This document shows positions 18,770-27,120 of a stretch of 64,000 nucleotides of DNA, piece by piece. Source of the stretch: Thioclava atlantica (GTDB lineage: Bacteria > Pseudomonadota > Alphaproteobacteria > Rhodobacterales > Rhodobacteraceae). The notes under the pieces are model-generated. The model made no database searches. It saw only the letters and a list, made by a program, of their open reading frames with translations, and was not told where the DNA came from. The stretch is from NCBI RefSeq assembly GCF_000737065.1, contig NZ_AQRC01000006.1, positions 124,001 through 188,000 on the forward strand. Direction: 5' to 3'. Within the stretch, counting starts at the first letter, position 1. Every line of letters begins with the position of its first letter. The translations under genes were made by a program, and so were the position numbers.

Positions 18770-20119
18770 TTACCAGCGGCGCTCGAATTTGCGGCGCAGC
18801 ACCACAGCGATGATGTTCATCCCCAGCAGGAACACCAGCAGGATGATGATACCGCCCCAGGCGCGTTCGTAGAAGGCCGGGTCGGCGCGCTTCGCCCATT
18901 CGTAGATCTGTGCCGGCATCGCCGAGTTGGGCGAGACGAACCCGTCCCAGAACCCGTCCGGGGTGTTGGTCGCGATGAAGCCCACCATGCCGATCAGCAG
19001 CAGCGGCGCGGTCTCGCCAAGCGCCTGCGCGAGCCCGATGATCGTGCCGGTCAGGATGCCCGGCATCGCCAGCGGCAGGACGTGGTGGAACACCGCCTGC
19101 ATTTTCGAGGCACCCACCCCGAGCGCGGCGTCGCGGATCGAGGGCGGCACGGCCTTCAGGGCCGCGCGGGTCGAGATGATGATCGTCGGCAGCGTCATCA
19201 GCGTCAGCACGAGCCCGCCGACCAGCGGCGCCGATTGCGGCAGATGCGCGAACTGGATGAAGATCGCGAGGCCGAGGATACCGAAGACGATCGAGGGCAC
19301 GGCGGCGAGGTTCGAGATGTTCACCTCGATCAGGTCGGTGAACCGGTTCTTCGGCGCGAATTCCTCGAGATAGATCGAGGCGGCGACGCCGATCGGGAGC
19401 GACAGCACCAGCACGACCAGCATCATGTAGAACGAGCCCAGCATCGCGATGCCGATCCCGGCCTGTTCGGCGCGGCTGTCCGAGGCGTCGGCACCGAAGA
19501 TGAAGTCCCAGTTGAAGCTCTTGTGCAGAATGCCCGCCTTGAGCAGCGCATCGGCAAGGTCGAGCTGCTCGACCGAGATGTTCTTGTCCTGGGCGACCTG
19601 ATCGCGTTTCACGCGACCCTTGAGATAGCCGTCGACGCGCGAGGAGGCGAGGATCTCGGCGGTGACCGTCTGGCCGACCAGATCGGGATTGGCCAGCACG
19701 CGGTCGCGCAGCTGCGCCGCCGCGGAGGACGAGATCAGGTTCTTCATGTCCCCCGATTTCGTCAGCGGCGTCTCGATACCGGCCTTTTGCACCGCGTCGA
19801 GAAGACCTTGCTGGATCAGCGGGGCATAGGTGAAGGTTGTCGCCTTCTTCAGATCGGCCGGGTCACGGTTGCCTTTCTTGTCGAGCTTCGCGGCGTCGAG
19901 ATGGACCGGAACGCGCAGGAAGCTCTGTTCGAAGGCGGAGGCGCCGTTCATGAAGATCGTCGAGAGAAGGATCACCAGGAAGGTGATACCGACAGCGATC
20001 GCGCCGATGCCGAGCGCCTTGAACCGGGTCTCGGCGGCGTTGCGGCGCTTGGTGCGCGCGTCGACATGGTGCAGCGACCGGCTGACCGGGCGCGCCGTGT
20101 TCGGGCTCGCGTCGCTCAT
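18770..20119 (-). CDS. pstA: Phosphate ABC transporter permease PstA
   Basis: 449 aa, longer than the roughly 300 aa of E. coli PstA. Between the first membrane helix (about 35-60) and the permease domain there is an insertion of about 180 residues, rich in charged and Ala residues, likely periplasmic. The permease core has the EAA-like loop ALGVGASKMQAVFHHVLP. Long PstA proteins of this kind are usual in alphaproteobacteria. It overlaps pstC by four bases. Confidence 0.93.
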   Translation of the reverse strand: MSDASPNTARPVSRSLHHVDARTKRRNAAETRFKALGIGAIAVGITFLVILLSTIFMNGASAFEQSFLRVPVHLDAAKLDKKGNRDPADLKKATTFTYAPLIQQGLLDAVQKAGIETPLTKSGDMKNLISSSAAAQLRDRVLANPDLVGQTVTAEILASSRVDGYLKGRVKRDQVAQDKNISVEQLDLADALLKAGILHKSFNWDFIFGADASDSRAEQAGIGIAMLGSFYMMLVVLVLSLPIGVAASIYLEEFAPKNRFTDLIEVNISNLAAVPSIVFGILGLAIFIQFAHLPQSAPLVGGLVLTLMTLPTIIISTRAALKAVPPSIRDAALGVGASKMQAVFHHVLPLAMPGILTGTIIGLAQALGETAPLLLIGMVGFIATNTPDGFWDGFVSPNSAMPAQIYEWAKRADPAFYERAWGGIIILLVFLLGMNIIAVVLRRKFERRW

Positions 20120-21324
20120 TCGTATTGCTCCCGGTATTTGCGCACGATGTAGAGCGCGAAGATATTGAGCCCGAGCGTGACGACGAACAGCGTCATGCCG
20201 AGAGAGAAGGCGACGAGCGCCTCGGGCGAGGCGAAATCGGCGTCGCCGGTCAGCTGGCTGACGATCTTGGCCGTCACCGTGGTCATCGCGTCGAACGGGT
20301 TGAGCGAGAGCCGTGCGGCGGCGCCGGCGCCCAGCACCACGATCATCGTCTCGCCGATCGCGCGCGAGGCCGCGAGCAGGATCGCACCGACGATGCCGGG
20401 CAGGGCGGCGGGCATGACGACCTGGCGGATCGTCTCGGATTTGGTCGCGCCGAGCCCGTAGGAGCCGTCGCGCAGGGCCTGCGGAACGGCGTTGATGATG
20501 TCATCGGAGAGCGAGCTGACGAAGGGGATGAGCATGATCCCCATCACGAGGCCGGCGGTCATCACCGCGGTTCCCGCATGCATCCAGCCGCCATCGGCAA
20601 ATGCCGCGGTCGGGCCCTTGGGGCCGAAGATCGAGAGCAGGAACGGACCCACGGTCAGCAGCGCGAAAAGGCCGTAGACGATGGTGGGGATGCCGGCGAG
20701 CACCTCGAGCAGCGGCTTGACCGCGCCGCGCACTGTCCTGCTCGCGTATTCCGAGAGATAGATCGCGGCGAAGAGGCCGATCGGCACCGCCACCGCGAGG
20801 GCGACGAAGGAGATGTAGAGCGTGCCCCACAGCAGCGGCAGGATCCCGAGCTCGGAGCCGCCGCCGAAGCTGGGCGTCCATTCGGTGCCGAAGAAGAATT
20901 TGGTGAGCGGGTAGAGACGGAAGAATTCGATGGTGTTGAAGACGAGCGAGAGCACGATCCCGAGCGTGGTCAGGATCGCAAGGCTCGCCGCCGCGATCAG
21001 AAGCCCCTTGATCACCGCCTCGACCGCGTTGCGGGCACGGAAATCACGTCCGATCAGGCGCAGGCTGAGCGCGAAGCCGATCACCCCCGCCAGGATCGTC
21101 GCGCCCCAGAGCACCGCCGGGGCGACGCCGAAAGCTGCGAGAAGGATCGAAAGCGCGAACGCGGGCAGCGCGGCGGACAGCGCGACCAGCGTGCCCGAAT
21201 AGTTCGGCACGGAGTGCAATACGCGCGTGTCGCCACCCGCGGCCTTCAGAGCGCGAAATCGCCCGGCGAGGAAACCGCCGAGCGCCAGCGCCGCAAGAAG
21301 CGCACCGATCCACAAGACTTCCAT
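20116..21324 (-). CDS. pstC: Phosphate ABC transporter permease PstC
   Basis: 402 aa membrane permease, with an N-terminal extension carrying extra helices before the canonical region. The cytoplasmic coupling loop SYGLGATKSETIRQVVMPAA is clear, followed by GAILLAASRAIGETM. It pairs with PstA to form the phosphate channel. A GC-rich hairpin separates it from pstS. Confidence 0.94.
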   Translation of the reverse strand: MEVLWIGALLAALALGGFLAGRFRALKAAGGDTRVLHSVPNYSGTLVALSAALPAFALSILLAAFGVAPAVLWGATILAGVIGFALSLRLIGRDFRARNAVEAVIKGLLIAAASLAILTTLGIVLSLVFNTIEFFRLYPLTKFFFGTEWTPSFGGGSELGILPLLWGTLYISFVALAVAVPIGLFAAIYLSEYASRTVRGAVKPLLEVLAGIPTIVYGLFALLTVGPFLLSIFGPKGPTAAFADGGWMHAGTAVMTAGLVMGIMLIPFVSSLSDDIINAVPQALRDGSYGLGATKSETIRQVVMPAALPGIVGAILLAASRAIGETMIVVLGAGAAARLSLNPFDAMTTVTAKIVSQLTGDADFASPEALVAFSLGMTLFVVTLGLNIFALYIVRKYREQYE

Positions 21325-21360
21325 GAATAACCCGTAAGTTCGAAAAGGTCCTAAAAGGTC

Positions 21361-21384
21361 GGGACGGCGGCGTACCGCCGTCCC
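21361..21384 (-). terminator. Hairpin between pstS and pstC (attenuating terminator or mRNA stabiliser)
   Basis: A perfect 10-bp stem GGGACGGCGG/CCGCCGTCCC with a four-base loop lies 11 bases after the pstS stop. On the minus strand it is followed by GACCTTTT, a short weak T-run. Such structures let the abundant binding protein be made in excess of the membrane components, by partial termination or by protecting the pstS 3' end. Confidence 0.55.
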
Positions 21385-21394
21385 GGGGCATGAA

Positions 21395-22435
21395 TTACAT
21401 GCCGCTGTTCATCGTGACTTCGTTGGCCACGGCTTCCTGGGTCTTCGCCAGTTCCGGGTCCGACACGAGGCCGTAGGCGGCCAGCGGGCCTTCCGCGCCA
21501 GCCATGTCGTCGGAGACGAAGAACTCGGCATATTCCTTCAGGCCGGGGACCTGACCGATATGGGCTTTCTTGACATAGAAGAAGAGCGGACGCGAGACCG
21601 GGTAGTCGCCCGAAGCGATGGTGTCGGTCGACGGGGTGACGCCCGACATGGTCGCCACTTTCAGCTTGTCGGTGTTGTTCTCGTAGAAGGCGAGACCGAA
21701 GACGCCGATGCCGTTCGGGTTCGAACCGATGCGGGCGAGGGTCTCGGTGTAGTCACCGTCGATATCCACGGCCTTGCCGTCGGTGCGGACCTTCATGCAC
21801 TCTTTCGAGGCGGCTTTCTCGTCCATGCCCGAAGCGACATAGGCTTCCTTGGCGCCGGTCGCTTCACAGCCAGCTTCCAGAACCTTCTCTTCGAAGACTT
21901 CGCGGGTGCCGTGCTTGGTGCCCGGGATGAAGGCGACGATGTCGGCTTCCGGCAGGTCGGCGTTGAATTCGTTCCACTTGGCGTAGGTGTTGTCGACCAG
22001 CTTGCCGTCCTTCAGCACCTTCGCGCCGAGCGCGTTGTAGATGTCGGCGGGTTCGAACGCGGTGAAGGCCGGGCCGTCCTTCTGGCTGGCGAAGACGATG
22101 CCGTCATAGCCGATGCGGACTTCCATGATGTCCTTCACGCCGTTCTCGGCGCAGGTCGCGATTTCGCTGTCCTTGATCTTGCGCGACGCGTTCGCGACGT
22201 CGATCGTGTTCTCGCCCACGCCTTCGCAGAAACGCTTCAGGCCGGCCGAGGAACCGCCGGACTCGACCACCGGGGTCGGGAAGTCGAAGTTCTCGCCGAA
22301 AGCTTCGGCGACGATCGAGGCGTAGGGCAGCACGGTGGACGAGCCGGCGACCTGGAGGTTGTCGCGCGCGAAGGCGGCGGTGCCGGAAGCGGCAGCAAGC
22401 GCGATCGCGGAGGCGGCGATGGTGACGAATTTCAT
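21395..22435 (-). CDS. pstS: Phosphate ABC transporter periplasmic binding protein PstS
   Basis: 346 aa with a Sec signal peptide cleaved after TAAFA (about residue 23). The phosphate-binding loops are recognisable as AGSSTVLPY near the mature N-terminus, GGSSAGL, and GTREVF. It captures phosphate in the periplasm and delivers it to PstCA. First gene of the pst operon, directly behind the Pho box. Confidence 0.95.
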   Translation of the reverse strand: MKFVTIAASAIALAAASGTAAFARDNLQVAGSSTVLPYASIVAEAFGENFDFPTPVVESGGSSAGLKRFCEGVGENTIDVANASRKIKDSEIATCAENGVKDIMEVRIGYDGIVFASQKDGPAFTAFEPADIYNALGAKVLKDGKLVDNTYAKWNEFNADLPEADIVAFIPGTKHGTREVFEEKVLEAGCEATGAKEAYVASGMDEKAASKECMKVRTDGKAVDIDGDYTETLARIGSNPNGIGVFGLAFYENNTDKLKVATMSGVTPSTDTIASGDYPVSRPLFFYVKKAHIGQVPGLKEYAEFFVSDDMAGAEGPLAAYGLVSDPELAKTQEAVANEVTMNSGM

Positions 22436-22522
22436 AGATCACTCCCAGTGTTCTGATACACGGGCCCAGCAGGGCCTCGGGGGCGTCGTAGGACGGTTTC
22501 GTGACGCTTATGCAAACCTTAT

Positions 22523-22540
22523 GTAACCGGTTTATGACAT
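22523..22540 (-). promoter_or_regulatory. Pho box upstream of pstS
   Basis: On the minus strand the sequence ATGTCAT-AAAC-CGGTTAC forms two 7-bp direct repeats spaced by 4, against the consensus CTGTCAT-N4-CTGTCAT/C. The left half matches 6/7 and the right half 5/7. It ends about 88 bases upstream of the pstS ATG, the expected place for PhoB activation. A further half-like GCGTCAC lies downstream. Confidence 0.7.
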
Positions 22541-22565
22541 TCCACGTTTTCGTGAGGTCACGTGA

Positions 22566-23252
22566 TTACCCGCGGGCAATGGCCTTTGCCACAAGGGCGG
22601 GGACCTCACGATGGGCGCCGATCTCCGCAAGACGCAGGCCCCGGTAGCCAGCCTGTTGCAATGCCTCGGGAATATCGCCCTGAACATGCCCGGCGCGAAG
22701 GGCGAAGAAGGGCAGGCAGATCCCGTCCCCCAGCTCTTTCGCGACGTCTTCGAGGTAAGGCGGTTCTTCGATCAGGGCGACGTGGATCGGCGGCATGTCG
22801 CGCCTTTGGGCAAGGGATTCGGCCATGTCATAGACCGAATCGCGCGACCGGCGGGCGACCTTCGACCCGTGCGCGACAAGGATCAGCGGCAAGTCGGAGA
22901 TCGGGCGATCGCTCTCGGTTGCGGCAGAGATCACCACGCGGGCGATCAGATCGGACAGCTCAGGATCGACGCCGAACGGCCGCAAGACGCGCGCCTTAAC
23001 CCCCATATCCGCGATGCGCCGCGGCAATTCGGTCTTGGTGAACCAGCCTTCGGCCATGAAGAACGGGTAGATCCAGGGGTCGTCGAGCCCGTCGAGGGCG
23101 GCCTCGAGCGCGCCCCGGGATGCGAGCGTCGCACTCCGCACCGTGCGGCCGGGCAGCAAGTCGCCCACTGAGCTGGCCAGCGATTTCAGCGCGGCTTCCT
23201 GCGTTTCGGGATCGGAAGGAGATCCGTGGGCGACGATCACGACCGGGTTCAT
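22566..23252 (-). CDS. CbiX-type sirohydrochlorin chelatase family protein
   Basis: 228 aa with two tandem CbiX-like halves. It begins with VVIVAHGSPSDPETQ, where the His of AHGS is the conserved metal-chelation residue, and a second copy VAHGSKVARRS appears mid-protein. The family inserts Co or Fe into sirohydrochlorin for cobalamin or siroheme. No cobalamin or siroheme genes are adjacent, so the metal is not decided here. Confidence 0.8.
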   Translation of the reverse strand: MNPVVIVAHGSPSDPETQEAALKSLASSVGDLLPGRTVRSATLASRGALEAALDGLDDPWIYPFFMAEGWFTKTELPRRIADMGVKARVLRPFGVDPELSDLIARVVISAATESDRPISDLPLILVAHGSKVARRSRDSVYDMAESLAQRRDMPPIHVALIEEPPYLEDVAKELGDGICLPFFALRAGHVQGDIPEALQQAGYRGLRLAEIGAHREVPALVAKAIARG

Positions 23253-23313
23253 GGTTTCAGCCTATCGCTTTTTCCGCCCCGTGCAAATGAGCGCCTCGTC
23301 GGCCGCGATGTTC

Positions 23314-23330
23314 GTTAACATACTGTAAAC
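23314..23330. promoter_or_regulatory. Palindromic operator-like site
   Basis: GTTAACA-TAC-TGTAAAC is a near-perfect 17-bp dyad: the arms GTTAACA and GTTTACA (reverse complement of the right arm) agree at 6 of 7 positions. It sits in the intergenic region between cbiX (minus) and a probable plus-strand small transcript, and could control either. The binding regulator is unknown. Confidence 0.4.
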
Positions 23331-23333
23331 GTG

Positions 23334-23498
23334 TTGAATTTTCGAGACTTCGTGATTGCATGGAGAGCCTGCAGGCTGTATCACGAACATACCGGCCAGG
23401 ATGGCCAGACCCGAGATATCAGTTTCACGTGTGGTGCGAAGGGGAGCACGTGGGTGAGGGAGGGTTCTGGTAGGGGTGCCGGAACCCTCCTGTCTTTT
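23334..23498 (+). ncRNA. Candidate small transcript (sRNA or leader) with 37-codon ORF
   Basis: In the 265-bp gap between two minus-strand genes, a plus-strand unit ends in a strong Rho-independent terminator although no plus-strand gene precedes it. A short ORF at 23360-23473 begins MESLQAVSRTYRPG and ends HVGEGGFW, with its TAG in the terminator loop. It has no convincing ribosome-binding site. The 5' end is a guess based on TTGAAT at 23334. It could be a regulatory RNA or encode a small protein; I do not recognise a known RNA family. Confidence 0.4.
23459..23498 (+). terminator. Strong intrinsic terminator
   Basis: Stem GGAGGGTTCTGG/CCGGAACCCTCC, 12 bp including one G-U pair, with an eight-base loop, followed by TGTCTTTT. 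This is one of the clearest intrinsic terminators in the window. It faces the plus strand, towards the 3' end of the minus-strand EVE gene. Confidence 0.8.
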
Positions 23499-23517
23499 CA
23501 GCACGAAGATATCGCGA

Positions 23518-23937
23518 TCAGGGGTCGATACCGCCCATCTCGCAGACGATCTTCCATTCCTCCTCGGTCACCGGCTGGACCGAGAGCCGCATCGAGGTGA
23601 CCAGCGCCATCTCTGACAGGCGCGGCTCGCCCTTCACATCGGCCAGCGTCACCGGCGTCTTCAGCGGCTTCACCGCCTTGATGTCCACGCAATCCCAGCG
23701 GGGATCGTCGGTGGTGCTGTCGGGATGCGATTGCGCAACCACCTCGGCGATGCCCACGACTTCCTTTCCGATATTCGAATGGTAGAAGAAGCCGCGATCG
23801 CCGATCTTCATCTCGCGCATGTTGTTGCGCGCGAGATAGTTGCGCACGCCGTCCCATTCCTCGCCCTGCTCGCCCTTGGCGACCAGATCGTCCCAGGAAA
23901 ACTTGTTGGGCTCCGATTTGAACAGCCAGTAGCGCAT
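23518..23937 (-). CDS. EVE-domain protein (thymocyte nuclear protein 1-like)
   Basis: 139 aa. It starts MRYWLFKSEP, the classic EVE-domain opening, and contains W-D-GVRNYLARNNMR and FYHSN motifs that line the PUA-like pocket. EVE domains bind modified bases in DNA or RNA; the specific ligand here is unknown. The ATG overlaps the yciI-like stop (TGATG), so an in-frame start seven codons upstream is disfavoured. Confidence 0.9.
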   Translation of the reverse strand: MRYWLFKSEPNKFSWDDLVAKGEQGEEWDGVRNYLARNNMREMKIGDRGFFYHSNIGKEVVGIAEVVAQSHPDSTTDDPRWDCVDIKAVKPLKTPVTLADVKGEPRLSEMALVTSMRLSVQPVTEEEWKIVCEMGGIDP

Positions 23938-24206
23938 CAGCCGATCACCTTCTTCCATTCCTGAACGCTCACGGTCTCGAAGAGGCCTGCCTTGGCATAG
24001 GGATCATTCGCGGCCCAGTCCTGCGCGGCCTGAAGGCTGTCGGTCTCGAGGATCACGAGGGAGCCCGCCATCTGACCGTTCTCGATGAAGGGCCCCGCCA
24101 TGAAGACGATGCCGGTCTCCTCGATATAGGCGAGGTGTTTCTCGCGATTGTCGAGACGGGTCTGAAGCGCGCCGGACTTGTCGCGGCAAATGACGGCAAA
24201 ATACAT
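23937..24206 (-). CDS. YciI-like protein
   Basis: 89 aa, a single YciI (dimeric ferredoxin-like) domain. It has MYFAVICRDKSGAL at the N-terminus, the conserved HLAYIEE and the WAANDPYAKAGLFETV motif carrying the family's His/Asp-region residues (Asp present in NDPY). The function is unknown beyond a probable small-molecule enzyme role. It sits one base after gpsA in the tsaD-gpsA-yciI-EVE operon. Confidence 0.9.
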   Translation of the reverse strand: MYFAVICRDKSGALQTRLDNREKHLAYIEETGIVFMAGPFIENGQMAGSLVILETDSLQAAQDWAANDPYAKAGLFETVSVQEWKKVIG

Positions 24207-24207
24207 C

Positions 24208-25164
24208 TCATTCCTCCTTCAGGGGGCGCGCGAGAAGGCTCTGCATCGCCTCGCTCACGCCGATTTTCTCTTCGGTCAGGGCTCTCACCATGGCGGCGAT
24301 CGGAGTCTCGATTCCGCGCTCGCGGGCCAGCCGGTCGAGTGCTTTCGCGGTGGCGACGCCCTCGACGGTGATCGACGGGTCGAAGCCCTCGCCCGAACCG
24401 ATCGCCCGGCCCAGCCGGAAATTGCGCGACTGCGCCGAGGTGCAGGTCAGGACGAGATCGCCGAAACCGGACAGCCCCGAGAGCGTTTCGGGCCGGGCGC
24501 CGAGCGCGAGCGCGATCCGCTGCATCTCGGCGAAACTGCGGGTCATCAGGGCCGCGCGCGCGGACTCGCCGAGGCCGGCCCCGATCACGGTTCCGGCGGC
24601 GATTGCGTAGACATTCTTGAGCGCACCGCCAAGCTCCGCCCCCGTCGTGTCGGTGGTGCGATAGAGCCGCAGCGTCGGGGTCGAGAGTTCGGCCTGCAGC
24701 TCTTCCGAATGATCGGTGCAGGCCAGGGTGAGCGCGGTCGGAAGCCCCCGCGCGATATCGGCGGCAAAGCTCGGCCCGGTCAGGACGGCGGCGCGCGCTC
24801 CGGCGACATGGGCGCGGATGAGCCCGGTCGGACCCTGTCCCGTGGCCAGGTCGATGCCCTTCGCGCAGGAAACGAGGGTCTTTCCCGCCAGCGCCTCTGC
24901 ATGGGCCTGAAGAAAGCCCGCCATCTGCTGCATCGGCATCGCCAGAAGAAGGGTCTCGGCGCTCAGGGCGGTTTCGATATCCGATGTCACCGTAAGCGTC
25001 TCGGGCAGTTTCACCCCCGGCAGGCGGCGCGCGTTTTCCCGGCTCTCGGCCATCTCGTGCACCTGCTCCGCGCCGCGGGCCCACAGCGTGACAGGGCCCT
25101 TCCGGGCGAGGCTGACCGCAAGCGCGGTGCCGAAAGCGCCCGCTCCGAGAACCGCGATGCTCAT
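24208..25164 (-). CDS. gpsA: NAD(P)-dependent glycerol-3-phosphate dehydrogenase GpsA
   Basis: 318 aa. It makes sn-glycerol-3-phosphate for phospholipid synthesis. The N-terminal nucleotide-binding [10 protein letters not shown], the catalytic-site Lys region SCAKGID and [12 protein letters not shown] are present. The usual length is about 330 aa. The start overlaps the tsaD stop by four bases. Confidence 0.95.
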   Translation of the reverse strand: MSIAVLGAGAFGTALAVSLARKGPVTLWARGAEQVHEMAESRENARRLPGVKLPETLTVTSDIETALSAETLLLAMPMQQMAGFLQAHAEALAGKTLVSCAKGIDLATGQGPTGLIRAHVAGARAAVLTGPSFAADIARGLPTALTLACTDHSEELQAELSTPTLRLYRTTDTTGAELGGALKNVYAIAAGTVIGAGLGESARAALMTRSFAEMQRIALALGARPETLSGLSGFGDLVLTCTSAQSRNFRLGRAIGSGEGFDPSITVEGVATAKALDRLARERGIETPIAAMVRALTEEKIGVSEAMQSLLARPLKEE

Positions 25165-26255
25165 GCCTTCGCCCCCTTCTTGCCCGAGCCCAGAAGCGGC
25201 GCCGCGCTTTGGTCGAGCGGCCAGCGGGGGCGCGCCATCAGATTCATCCCGTCGCGCGCCCCGAGCCGGAATCGCTCGATTCCGGCCCAGGCGATCATCG
25301 CCGCGTTATCGGTGCAAAGCCGCAGGGGCGGGGCGCGGAATTCGACGCCCATTTCCCGTGAAACAGTCTCTAATCCGGCCCGGATGGCGCTATTTGCCGC
25401 GACGCCGCCCGCCACAGCGAAAGCAGGATGAGCGGGCGCATGGGTCAGATAGTCCGTCAGCGCCCGGCGCGATTTCTCGACGAGGACATCGGCCACCGCC
25501 TGCTGGAACGAAGCGCAGAGATCGGCCCGGACCGCGCGCGGCAGCCCGCCATGCTCGGCCACGACCTGATCGCGGGCGCGCAGAAGCGCCGTCTTGAGAC
25601 CGGAAAAGGACATGTCGCATCCGGGCCGGTCCAGCAGCGGGCGCGGAAAGGCGAACGCCTTGGGATCGCCGGACCTCGCCTCGGCCTCGACGGCGGGGCC
25701 GCCCGGTTGCGGCAATGCCATCAGTTTCGCGGCCTTGTCGAAGGCCTCGCCCGGCGCGTCGTCAATCGTTCCGCCCAGCCGGGTGAACTCCTCGGGCCCA
25801 TGCGCGATCAGAAACTGGCAATGCCCACCCGAGACCAGCAGCATCAGATAGGGATAGGCCAGCGCGTCGGTCAGCCGCGGGGTCAGCGCGTGTCCGGCCA
25901 GATGGTTCACGCCGACAAGCGGCAGACCGGCGCCCGCGGCAATTCCCTTTGCGCACATCACGCCCGACATCACCCCGCCGATCAGGCCCGGCCCCGCAGT
26001 CACCGCGATCCCGTCGAGATCCTCGATGCCGATCCCCGCCTGGCTCAGCGCCTCTTCGACGCAAAGATCGAGCTTCTCCGCATGGGCGCGCGCGGCGATC
26101 TCGGGCACGACGCCGCCATAGGGCGCGTGCAGTTCGGTCTGGCCGGCCACCACCGAGGACAGGATCTCGGGAGTGTCGTCGCGCAGGCGCACGATCGCCG
26201 CCGCGGTATCGTCGCAGCTCGATTCCAGTCCCAGGAAGGTGAGCGATCTCGTCAT
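25161..26255 (-). CDS. tsaD: tRNA N6-threonylcarbamoyladenosine (t6A) synthase subunit TsaD
   Basis: 364 aa ASKHA-fold protein transferring threonylcarbamoyl to A37 of ANN-decoding tRNAs. The metal-binding motif HAEKL is near residue 55, and VNHLAGHA contains the second His pair. The nucleotide-binding GLIGGVM and [10 protein letters not shown] are conserved. Its partner TsaE is encoded elsewhere in the window (57.2 kb). It diverges from hemD across a 73-bp intergenic region. Confidence 0.96.
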   Translation of the reverse strand: MTRSLTFLGLESSCDDTAAAIVRLRDDTPEILSSVVAGQTELHAPYGGVVPEIAARAHAEKLDLCVEEALSQAGIGIEDLDGIAVTAGPGLIGGVMSGVMCAKGIAAGAGLPLVGVNHLAGHALTPRLTDALAYPYLMLLVSGGHCQFLIAHGPEEFTRLGGTIDDAPGEAFDKAAKLMALPQPGGPAVEAEARSGDPKAFAFPRPLLDRPGCDMSFSGLKTALLRARDQVVAEHGGLPRAVRADLCASFQQAVADVLVEKSRRALTDYLTHAPAHPAFAVAGGVAANSAIRAGLETVSREMGVEFRAPPLRLCTDNAAMIAWAGIERFRLGARDGMNLMARPRWPLDQSAAPLLGSGKKGAKA

Positions 26256-26328
26256 CGGGCGCCATGTTGCGTGGCTGTTGCATCGCAGGTAACACCGGGG
26301 AGAGGTTCACACAATCCCGGGGCGGCGC

Positions 26329-27051
26329 ATGGTCGGCAGCGAAGAACGACCGATTCTTCTGGTGACGCGGCCCGGAGAGGGGGCGACACGCTTTGCCGAG
26401 GCCTTCCGGGCGCGCTTCGGAGCGGATTGGCCGGTGATCCTCTCGCCCCTGATGCAGATGTGTCCCCTCGCGGGAGATCTGCCGGGGGCGGGTGTCCTGA
26501 TCTTTACCTCGCAACATGCGGTGTCGGCCTTTGCCGCGCGCGAAGAGGGGCGGGGTCGGCGCGCCTATTGCGTGGGGCGGCGCACGGCCGAGGCCGCCCG
26601 CGCGGCGGGCTTCGACCCGATCACGGGGGCGGGGGATGCGCGCGCGCTCGCGAGCAGGATTATCGGCGATCGTCCGGCGGGCCTGCTTTTGCATGCACGC
26701 GGCGAGGAGGTGGCCTTCGATCTCGCAAAAGCGCTCAATTCCGCTGGAATAGAGACGAAAAAGGCGATCCTCTACCGCCAGGAAGCGATCCCCCCGAGCC
26801 CGGAAGCGCAGGCGGCCCTTGCGGGAGTCCGGCCCTGCCTCGTGCCGCTCTTTTCTCCCAACGCGGCGCGGCGCATGTGCGACATCTTGCCGAGCGCGCC
26901 CGCTCCGCTTCTGGTCGCCGTGATGAGCGAGGCGGTGGCGGCGGCCTGTCGCGGCGTTGAATTCAAGGCTCTCGAATGCGCCGCACGCCCCGATGAGGAG
27001 GCCATGCTCGACGCGCTCGCCACTTTGCTGCAGCGGCAAAACGCGGGTTGA
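26329..27051 (+). CDS. hemD: Uroporphyrinogen-III synthase
   Basis: 240 aa, normal length. HemD proteins diverge strongly in sequence. Supporting features are the opening ILLVTRPGEGATRFAEAF, the LIFTSQHAVSAFA motif typical of domain 2, and ILYRQEAIPPSPEA. It cyclises hydroxymethylbilane in tetrapyrrole synthesis. The divergent tsaD and downstream mitofilin/HemY order is a conserved alphaproteobacterial block. It carries one GGAATAGAGAC motif (26746) using a rare ATA codon. Confidence 0.88.
   Translation: MVGSEERPILLVTRPGEGATRFAEAFRARFGADWPVILSPLMQMCPLAGDLPGAGVLIFTSQHAVSAFAAREEGRGRRAYCVGRRTAEAARAAGFDPITGAGDARALASRIIGDRPAGLLLHARGEEVAFDLAKALNSAGIETKKAILYRQEAIPPSPEAQAALAGVRPCLVPLFSPNAARRMCDILPSAPAPLLVAVMSEAVAAACRGVEFKALECAARPDEEAMLDALATLLQRQNAG
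26746..26756 (+). repeat. Interspersed motif GGAATAGAGAC, copy 1 (in hemD)
   Basis: An exact copy of an 11-base motif found four times in the window. Here it reads GGA-ATA-GAG-AC within hemD and requires the rare Ile codon ATA. Function unknown. Confidence 0.45.
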
Positions 27052-27120
27052 GCCGGACGGGGCGCGCTTCTAGATTGATGCATGCGCGTAATTTTGGCGT
27101 GGTAGTGGAGGGCGCAGGTC

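Noticed and set aside
22522-22548. ECF-promoter-like TGTAAC-N17-CGTT on the plus strand near pstS
   Set aside because: The -10 element differs (CGTT), nothing is encoded downstream on that strand, and the bases overlap the Pho box that explains the region better.
25350-25365. Degenerate parS-like sequence in tsaD (minus strand TGTTTCACGGGAAATG)
   Set aside because: It matches only 13 of 16 positions and breaks the central CACGTG palindrome needed for ParB binding. It also encodes a conserved VSRE stretch of TsaD.
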